64,000 bases of DNA from Pictodentalium vernedei. Lineage: Eukaryota; Mollusca; Scaphopoda; Dentaliida; Dentaliidae. Below are positions 56,153-64,000 of this stretch, piece after piece. The stretch covers positions 447,106,910 to 447,170,909 of the forward strand of contig CM062289.1 in assembly GCA_031216915.1 (NCBI GenBank), in the 5' to 3' direction. A program made the translations under genes and the position numbers. The notes under the pieces were generated by a model that saw nothing but the letters and a program-made list of their open reading frames with translations, was not told the origin of the DNA and did not search any database. Position 1 is the stretch's first letter; each line of letters opens with the position of its first letter.

Positions 56153-56520
56153 TAATTAAGAGTGTTGCACAAGGGTATTTTGGGTGGGACGTTGCTCATG
56201 ATTTCTAATACAAATAATTGAAATATTATAAATTGAGCATCTGGAGAAAATGTTACCACAGTATTAATGTGCCGTGGTAAAACTAATTTACTACAGCATT
56301 CACCACGGCAGTGCTGATTGCTGTGGCCAATTTCGAGGGCTGCAATAATCAATGTCTTGGTCAATAAAAAAAGTAATTTTGTACTACTGTATTATATGGC
56401 TTAACAAAGGAACAAACTTGTTCCAAAACAGGAAAACATTGCCAGACTGACACATATCAATTATATGAGACAGAGTGAAGAATAAAGTATGTAAGTTATG
56501 TCACTAGCATGATCAGTATA

Positions 56521-57432
56521 CAGTAGAACCTGTCTTGAGAGACCGCCCTTTGGGCCACAGAAAAGTGGTCTCTCAAGACAGGTGGTCTCTCATAACAGGT
56601 TTCAGGTTTTCTCAAGTCAATGAATAACCAACCAAAAAATTCAGAAACGGAGAAGAATGGAATTTTGTAATTACTTTGTAGTTGTTCTTTTTTATGAAGT
56701 TTTTGTAACAAATGGAAATGGACTGTTATAAAAATAATAAAAATAAATTAGTGTTGAAAATCTTCATTGAAGATTTTCAACACAAATGTATTTTTATAAT
56801 CCTATCTGTCACATTTCGGGGGAGTGTGGTGGCTCAGTAGGTAGAGGTGCAGGCTGCAAGCCGAGAAGTCCTCGGTTCGAATCGCACCTGCGGCAACTGC
56901 GTTGTGTCCTTGGGCAAGACACTTCATCTCCATTGCCTGCGTGGGGGCACGATGACGCCGTGCACTAAGGCGTACTGCATGTCGATGGTACGCATGTCTT
57001 CAACCAATCTAACCCTGCCTGTGCTGCAGTGCGGAGTTACGATGTTGGGGAGCTGGCAGCTGCTCGTCGTTGCTCGGTGGTTCTCTCTGGGTACTCCGGC
57101 GACCTCCACCTGTAAAACTGTCACAGTCATGATTAGCATAAATATATGACCTTAAAACATCAATAAATAAATAAATAAATCTCTCACATTTCAGGTATGT
57201 ATGAAATTGTTTATTCAGCATAAACATAATCTTTTCACAGGGGTCTTATAAAAACATCTCAATCTTTAATGAGTTATGTAACTGAATAGCAATTGAAACC
57301 CAATTAAGAGCTTTTAATACTTTTAATTACGTTAGTATTACCACAATAGATTTTCCAATTCCAGAACAGGTAAAAAGTTTTTGTCATGGTTTCAGTCTTC
57401 AAAGGGGCGGTCTCTCAAGACAGGTCCATTAT
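56521..57432. mobile_element. pogo-like MITE (CAGTAGAACCTGTC) with SINE inside
   Basis: Left end TA|CAGTAGAACCTGTCTTGAGA; right end GGTCTCTCAAGACAGGTCCA, degenerate at its last bases. Interrupted by the SINE at 56818-57179. Confidence 0.68.
56818..57179 (+). repeat. tRNA-headed SINE
   Basis: Same type as the SINE at 3002: A box TGGCTCAGTAGGTAGAGG, B box GGTTCGAATC, CCTTGGGCAAGACACTTCAT, tail with (ATAA)n. Flanked by imperfect TCT(G/C)TCACATTTC repeats at 56805 and 57180. Confidence 0.9.
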
Positions 57433-57469
57433 GACATAAAAATACAAGTTGGTACCAGGTCACAGTGGA

Positions 57470-58070
57470 ATACTGTGCCATAATAACAAGTGACCTGAGC
57501 AAAACCAACATTCAGAAGCTACAGAGGGTTCAAAATTATGCCTTGCGAGTGGCACTATGCAAACCGAAATGGACACCAATAAAGGAACTTCACGAGCTAG
57601 CAAAAAATAGGAACTATTGATACGCGATTAAAAGACCTACAAAACAAAACCCTCAACAGACTCCAAGATAGTGAATTAATGGTTGAGCTGAACGAACACT
57701 GATCCCTTAACAGAAAAACAAAAAAATTTTCCGGAAAAAAAAATAAAATAAAAATTATACAATATAACTAATCCCGTGGAGTCAGTGAGGATTGCCTCGC
57801 TACTCATTGAGAACTTTAGGATAGAGTCTGTGATGACTGCCTCGCAACTTTGCTGAAGCGCGATTGAAATGTGTTTAATAAGATCTATATAACAAAACCC
57901 TCCACATACTCCAGGATAGTAAATCAATAGTGAAGCTGAACGAACACCGAACCCTTAACAGAAAAACAAAATAATCCACAGTAAATTAAAATTACTCAAT
58001 AGAATTAAACTGCGTGGAGTCAGTGAGGATTGCCTCGCTACTCATTGACATCTTTCGGATTGAGTCTGTT
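57470..58070 (+). pseudogene. LINE reverse transcriptase C-terminal fragment
   Basis: Plus-strand text KLQRVQNYALRVALCKPKWT and IKELHELA is typical of LINE RT C-terminal regions, with several frame changes. It is followed by a tandem duplication of about 245 bp carrying GTGGAGTCAGTGAGGATTGC. Confidence 0.65.
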
Positions 58071-58102
58071 TGGTTAAAAAGTAAAAGCTGGAGGAAGCAA
58101 GG

Positions 58103-59430
58103 CTACGATGAGACATGATCTATATGACTAACAGCCATATTGAACTGCTCAAGGGTAGGGCGGGAGGGGATATGAGGTGGGAAGGCATTCCAATGATATA
58201 CAGTCCTAGGGAAGAATGAGTACTTGTAGTAGTCTGTGGTTGCTGTAATTTGTCTGTAGCACCATGGGTGGTTATGGTGAGATCTTCTTGTTATTGGGGT
58301 TAGATAGCAGTCAATGGGGATAGCAACTAGATTGTGAGTTATTTTGCACATGAGGGACAGTCTAGAGTCAATACGCCAGAGGTCCAGACGTCGCCATTTA
58401 AGTGTCTGGAGCATTTCTGTGATACTAGATGTTCGTCTGAAGTCAGATTTTGCCCAGCTTGCAGATCTTCTTTGGACTGCTTCAAGTTGGTCAATTTGGG
58501 TTTGGGTGTAGGGAGACCAGACTTCAGAGCTGTATTCCAACTGGGGTTTTATAAATATAAAACAGTAAAAACAATAACCCGGTAATGGCGCCGAAACGAA
58601 CAGACCTTTTTATCGATGCAGAATCGTAAATTCGATCGCAATTGCGTAGAGGGCGGTTGATAATCTGCTCTGTGCGAATGCGACCAAGTTTGATTACCTT
58701 CTCTGCGCGAATTAGATCGAGATTCCGATTCTGCATCGATAAAAAGGTCTATTCATTTCGGCGCCATTACCGAGTTATCGTTTTTACTGTTTTATATTCA
58801 TACAAAAACATGGCCAATTTCGAAATCTCCGTTGACACCTCAGGAGTACTCAAATGACGACAATTAAAGAATAAAACATAGTTTGGATCAATAAAGTTTG
58901 CCAAAATGTAAGGAAATACGTGTACTATCGATTGCAGCCGGTAATATGGGCGAAAGCTTGATATATATTCCTAATTTTGAGTTTTGAGTTCTCATAAAAA
59001 CTTGATGGGAACTTTTTCTATTGGATTGAATGGGAAGAATCTGAACTTAGAGGGGTAGCCACTACGTTCGGATCGCTGAACTAGTCATTTACAAGCACTA
59101 CTAGTTGGTTTACACAGGATCTCTTTTCTCGGAAACCGTGCTGTAGGTGGTATAGGATGCCAAGGTTTGTAAAATGTTTGATGATTGAGGATGAGACAAT
59201 ATGTTCCAGTGTTTTGCAGAGTACACATGTCAGGGATATGGGCCTATAATTGGCAGGATCTGACTTGTCACCCTTCTTGAAAATGGGTGCTACGTTTGCA
59301 GTTTTCCACTGGGAAGGTAACGATCCCTCATCGATGGATTTTGAAAGATTTTTTCAATAATTGGTGAAAGTTCCTTTGATAATGTTTTGAGTACTATGGG
59401 TTTGATTTGATCAGGCCCGCATGCCCTGGC
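58103..59430 (-). pseudogene. CR1/Jockey-type LINE RT fragment, split by a MITE
   Basis: 59430-59090 encodes, in several frames, a RT segment with ACGPDQIKPIVLKTLSKELS and cognate downstream text. 58540-58103 encodes LEYSSEVWSPYT-like MEYSSEVWSPYTQTQIDQLE and YYKYSFFPRTVYHWNAFPPH, the RT C-terminus. A palindromic element separates them. 5'-truncated and dead. Confidence 0.75.
58546..58808. mobile_element. Palindromic MITE within a LINE fragment
   Basis: Arms TAAAACAGTAAAAACAATAA...GGCGCC...ACCTTTTTATCGATGCAGAA and their inverse, about 90 bp each. No ORF. Confidence 0.75.
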
Positions 59431-62158
59431 CAAGTAGTGGCTCCAAAACACAAAATTTGCAATATTTTTACCGTGACTTTTTCATTTAAATTGATTTTTA
59501 TATTGACTGGATCACAAAATAGTAAGAAAGTAAGTAGAAAGTGTCTTTAATTAATCTGTTTAGTTCAGATTCGGTATTTAGTGACACCCGTTCATTTGGG
59601 TATTTCTTCATTATAAATCATATACAGTCATTTTACCGATGTCGAATCTTTACCAAATGCGGTCACTTCAACTTTAATCACGTCGCAAAAATCGAAAGGT
59701 AACACAAAGTAACAAAACTTTGAATCAAAAGTTTCATTAATATTATTCACTTTAAATGATAAAGTTACAGTGTTATCTGGCATCTGCTTATTATGTTATT
59801 TAGTTGGAAATCATTAACACCCTGTGTAGTTTCCAAATTTCGTGTATGGGAATTCCCCCGTTCTATTTTTTTCACTCTTCGACAACAGGGTCATTCCATC
59901 AGACCGAGACTTACTTTTCAGCTGAAAGCATCACCATTTCATTCAACGTTTAGCAGGAGGAAAAGTACATATTTATCTGCATTCTATTTTTCACGATGAA
60001 TTTAGTTTTGCTTGCATGTATTTTTACCTATTTCGAATCGGCAAAATCCACACTTGATCAATAAGAAATAACTCGAGATTGATTGTTTTTTCCGAACTTT
60101 TCTTTGTCAACTAGAACAACTACGTAAATGAAAGAGACGTGAATTGTATCTGGGTGACTGTGGAGTATGTTGTGTCAGTGTTTGCAACAGCTCTGTCAAA
60201 CTGACAAATTATGTGGGGTGGGGTGGGGGTTGGTTGCAATGGCAGAATTCCATAAGGTGAAGAATAATTGTGTAAATGGTGGAGTGGGAGGATAGGGTGG
60301 GGATTTGAGTGATTCCCAGGCCGCACGAGTCTTTGTAAGACTGTGACCCGGGGCCCTCCTGCCCCTGGCCTTCACAGTCTTTGAGCAACCCATTCAAATT
60401 TCAGTTTTAGTCAGATGAAATTTGAACGGGTTGCTCAAAGACTGTGAGGGCCACGAGGGCCCCGGGTCACAAACTTACAAAGACTAAGGCCGCCCAACCC
60501 CAAACTTTTTTGAATGTGATCAAGTTACCCTGCTATTACCAGTGCCACCACCTCTAAAATTGTGATCAAGGGAAGAGTTGGGGAGTCATAGGCAAAACGC
60601 CAGTTATCTTGGTCAATATTATATGGTCACATTTAAAATTAGAGGTAGCGTGACCTGGGCATCACACACACCCTCACCCCCCCCCCCCCCCCCCCCCCCC
60701 CCCACATGCTAGACTGGGATGCTCTTAAGTCATCCAGATCACTGCCGTCAGGGTGGTGGAAGCAGTTTGTGGTGACTTTTTGTCATTTTTTTCTTTTTGG
60801 GTGGTGTCTGGAGGAAGAACATTGTTTCCTGCAATTTTGCTCCCCCCCCCCCTCCATAGAGAGAGAGAGAGAGTTATGGGAGACCGGCCATGGTACAAAA
60901 ATTAAATTACATGTCTCCTGACCCAGGGATTCCATCAGCGGATCAGAGGGGGCCCTTTTAGGGCATCTTTCCCCTAAATTCAATTTACTGCATCATTTTA
61001 TTTGTTCACACTGCTGTAGATCCATTGCCAACTATATAGATAATGCTGAGGCTCCAAGGAGTTAAGTGAGGCATCAAGGAGACATAATTACATTAAAATG
61101 TTTCACCCACTGCACTCTGATGTCGATAATTCTCACTTTTTATGCAGGATCATCTCCCCTGTGTTGGGAAAAAATCATCAATTTATATTTTGTTTGACAG
61201 AGCTCCAATGAATTGATGAATTTTTGCCAACATAAGTGGGGTAAACCTACATAAAAAGTTAACAAAATTTTTAAAAAAATAAACTAAATCATAATTTAAT
61301 CATTATATTAAAGAGTTCTTGTGATTTCATGATCGGGGATTGCTGAAAGTGCTGGAGGTGAAAACAGTGAGAGGAACAAAAGTTTGCTTGAAGCCAAGTA
61401 CCAGTAATTATGGCACATCTACATTTCTTTTGAGTTCACTTCAAATTATGCCATGGCTGCTTAGCAGCAGCCATGACATAATTTGACAATAAACTTGAGA
61501 AACAATGAATCTTGGGGAAAATTATTTACATGGAACAAGAAATCAGAAAGTGGGCCTACAGAAGGATGGGTGGGGTCACTGAGTGGGGTGGTTGTTAGGG
61601 TGAAGTGATGTAGGTGCAAAGAGTTAAGTTTCACTCCTGGAGATTTTGAGGGGTTTATTCCATCCACATACAAAATCACTGTTAGGGAAAGTTCCTAAGA
61701 TGTGAAAAGGGGTGAGCTAATTAAAATTTGAAATCTGCTACCACGCGGCAGCAGATTTCGAATTTTAAATTACTCATCCCTTTGCTATCACAATCTAGAA
61801 AAATATTGGTTGATTTGTCATCATATGTAGAGTTTGAAGCATGCCTCAACATATGAGTGGCTTGTTGATACCACCACCCTGTGTATACAGGTGTTCAGAG
61901 ATAGAAGGCATCAGGGGCTAGGAACCAGGGTGGGGAGCACGTGCCCCTCCAACTTTCCTCCATGGGTATATGTATGGGTAATATGAATAAATATGTACTA
62001 ATGATAGATTTTATGCAAAATATTTTGTTCATAAAAGATTATTATAATTGTAATATTATAATATTTATGAACAAAGTTGTGGGTTTCAACCACGTATAAC
62101 GTATGTATAGTATTGGAGGGAAAAGCCACTATTGTGGTGAATTCCAGCTGTATTGGTA
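59431..62158. other. Unassigned right flank with palindromes
   Basis: No gene recognised. Palindromes: about 60325-60487 (AGTCTTTGAGCAACCCATTC arms, outer GACCCGGGGCCC), 61440-61490 (AATTATGCCATGGCTGC), 61715-61785 (AAATTTGAAATCTGCTACC) and 62010-62085 (AATATTTTGTTCATAA). A C run of about 27 lies at about 60677-60703, and a (GA)n tract near 60860. Confidence 0.5.
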
Positions 62159-62322
62159 CAGTACGTGGAGAGTGTATTATAACTAAATCATCCGCAGAGT
62201 GGAGATTCCACCCAAGCAATAATTGCGAATTTGTTGCAAAGCACAACCAGCACCAGCAATGTTTCAGCCAGTGGACCTCCACTCCACGGGTGATTTACTT
62301 ACAATCTACTCTCCACGTACTG
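62159..62322. mobile_element. TA-flanked MITE, CAGTACGTGGAGAG ends
   Basis: TA|CAGTACGTGGAGAGTG and CTACTCTCCACGTACTG|TA. A shorter relative of 26704-26958. Confidence 0.83.
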
Positions 62323-62624
62323 TATGTGCTAATGCCCTCCCAAGTCCAATATGCTTCCTACGCCCCTGGAAGGCATGTCAAGTTGATCAGAGGCCCAAAT
62401 TCTCTTTTACACACACCATGTCTATGCATGGGTAAACCATGTTCATCCTTCCTAGCACAGCCCATGCAAATGTTCCCATTGCCAAGTTGGACCAGCAGGT
62501 CGTAGAAGGCTATTCGACTGGGAAGAGCCTTTTATTGATTAACAGTATGCCTATATTGGTCCAAATTCCTGCAGAATGCCTTGTGGAATTCTCCAGAAAT
62601 TTGTAGCAATATTACAATTATACA

Positions 62625-62740
62625 ATAACATGATTTCTTTTCGAGCGTTATGGTTCATTATCGGCCCTACCGGAATGATCAACAGCCCGAGGGCTATTAT
62701 CGGCCATAACGCTCGAAAAAAAATCATGTTATTTTTATTA
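62625..62740. repeat. Palindrome with about 45-bp arms
   Basis: CATGATTTCTTTTCGAGCGT...TTATCGGCC and its inverse, around CTACCGGAATGATCAACAGC. Likely a MITE. Confidence 0.75.
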
Positions 62741-64000
62741 TTATCACTACCGTGAGGTTATATATGGATAAGAGGGAGAAAACATCAGATCATCAATCAT
62801 TTATATATGATTCATCAGAGGTGAACAAAAATGAAGATCATGAAGTTCAACAATAATACTAGTCACTGTCCAAATTTTGCAAATCAGCTTCACTTAACTC
62901 ACTTGATTGTGACATTATACCGGTAATACTTTTGGTTTTCAGATTTTAAGAAATCGCATGTGTCGTCTGTTTATCAACAGTCGCCGGTGATATTTATAGA
63001 CAAATGCGGTCATGTGATGAGTGAGTTGACCTCTCGAACTTTCAAATAAATTACAGCGAAATCTAGAAAGGCAACCGAATGACGAAGCTAAACAATGTGC
63101 TAACAACATATTTCAGACACAGTGACTAACTATTACTTACCAAATATCGATAGTAAGATCCCATACGTGTCCCATTTGGAAGGGGTTTCACCTAAACATG
63201 TAGCTTTGCGATGAAAAGGAATGAAGAAAATTGCACATTTTTCGAAACAAATCGCGGCAGTCGGAAGCAGAGGAAATTGGGAATTGAATTGAATTGAAAC
63301 ATTACGTCACATGATAAAAGATGTGCATCATGTTACCGGTGCCGGAAATGAGTCGACTTTTTCAATATTGGCCCGCAGCCCAGTACATCCTGGGCAATAT
63401 GACTTTTGTGCAACCCCAGAAAATGAAAATATTCGCCAAGGAGTGCCCTGTAAAGTGATAATAATATTAAATATATTTTTTCATAGCTAAAGTGTGAACA
63501 GTATTTGTAAATGTTTATTTACTTGTTACTTATTATTTCAACTAGATAATCATAGATGAAAGTTGAGGATGCACCTGCCCCCCCCCCCCCCCCCCACCAC
63601 GGGTCACATCGACACAAAATATTCAGAATAAGCAAGCAGATGCGTCTCCTGTTGCACCAGAAACGTAATATTTAATGTTCTAATCCGTTCCCAGTGGTTA
63701 GTACTGGTTACACGAATATTTAGTGCTTGGAACGTCAGTAACGCTCATTGTTGTCGCCTAATTTCGTTTTAAAACACCCCCCCCCCCCCCCCCCCCCCCA
63801 AGTTGAAATCCATGTTATCCAACGCACGGAAGAGAAAACTGGCCAACGATTTCACTCAGTATGTGAAAGAACATAACCGTGTTTCAAACTATGGCATTTA
63901 ATTTTAAAACAAAAAATTCCAACAATTAAGTTCAATTTACGAAAAGATTTGTGGTGATTCGATTATCATAAATTGGTTCGAAAATGGTAAAATGGGTAGG
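62741..64000. other. No gene recognised; poly-C tracts
   Basis: AT-rich DNA with C runs at about 63578-63595 and 63776-63799. An upstream GEN1 promoter or 5' exon could lie somewhere between 55750 and here, but nothing in the sequence identifies it. Confidence 0.4.

Overview
The window is eukaryotic nuclear DNA from an animal, almost certainly a marine invertebrate and most likely a mollusc. Three things point that way: intron-bearing vertebrate-like coding exons, very dense nested mobile elements, and end motifs of the kind I associate with bivalve and gastropod genomes (an 'AACAAGAGGG...GCTCACC' type element end, repeats ending in GGACAGACGGACGG, CCTTGACC-rich repeats). The species call is inference; no operons, ribosome binding sites or prokaryotic features are present.

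The one clear host gene is GEN1, the Rad2/XPG-family Holliday-junction resolvase, on the minus strand. Six coding exons are readable: 55719-55559 (start codon), 38099-37889, 33598-33509, 28209-28123, 18778-18594 and 8026-7924. Phases fit throughout, about 279 codons are covered, and the acidic catalytic residues of the XPG-N and XPG-I motifs are present. The C-terminal exons appear to lie beyond the left edge. Introns 1 to 5 (17.5, 4.3, 5.3, 9.3 and 10.6 kb) are packed with mobile elements.

Left flank (1-7.7 kb): a small decayed cluster of intronless minus-strand ORFs (786-2425) with a compact virus-like or transposon-like layout that I cannot name; a tRNA-headed SINE; then a pogo/Tigger-type MITE (3463-7689) split by a 3555-bp hAT element with a broken ZNF862-like transposase (3648-7202) and by a TTAA-flanked foldback element.

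Intron 5 holds DIRS element 1 (9319-16071). It has inverted terminal repeats, an internal complementary region, a long Gag-RT-RNaseH ORF and a frameshifted tyrosine recombinase. It sits seamlessly inside a TTAA foldback MITE with no target duplication. Intron 5 also has a 5S-rRNA-headed SINE and a 1.3-kb TA-flanked foldback element. Intron 4 holds DIRS element 2 (19849-26305), more decayed, again without target duplication, inside a tandem-core repeat element. Introns 2 and 3 hold many MITEs (TTAA foldback, hAT-like with 5-bp duplications, pogo-like) and SINEs. Intron 1 holds a second tandem-core element, a broken I/Nimb-like LINE with a terminal RNase H (about 41.2-47 kb), another SINE, and two back-to-back satellite-cored elements (50.1-54.1 kb; 177-bp and about 365/745-bp periods).

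The right flank (55.8-64 kb) carries a pogo-type MITE with a SINE inside, two LINE reverse-transcriptase fragments in opposite orientation, several palindromic MITEs and otherwise unassigned AT-rich DNA. Because hosts and inserts can be compared inside the window, a relative insertion order and exact element ends can be read for several elements.
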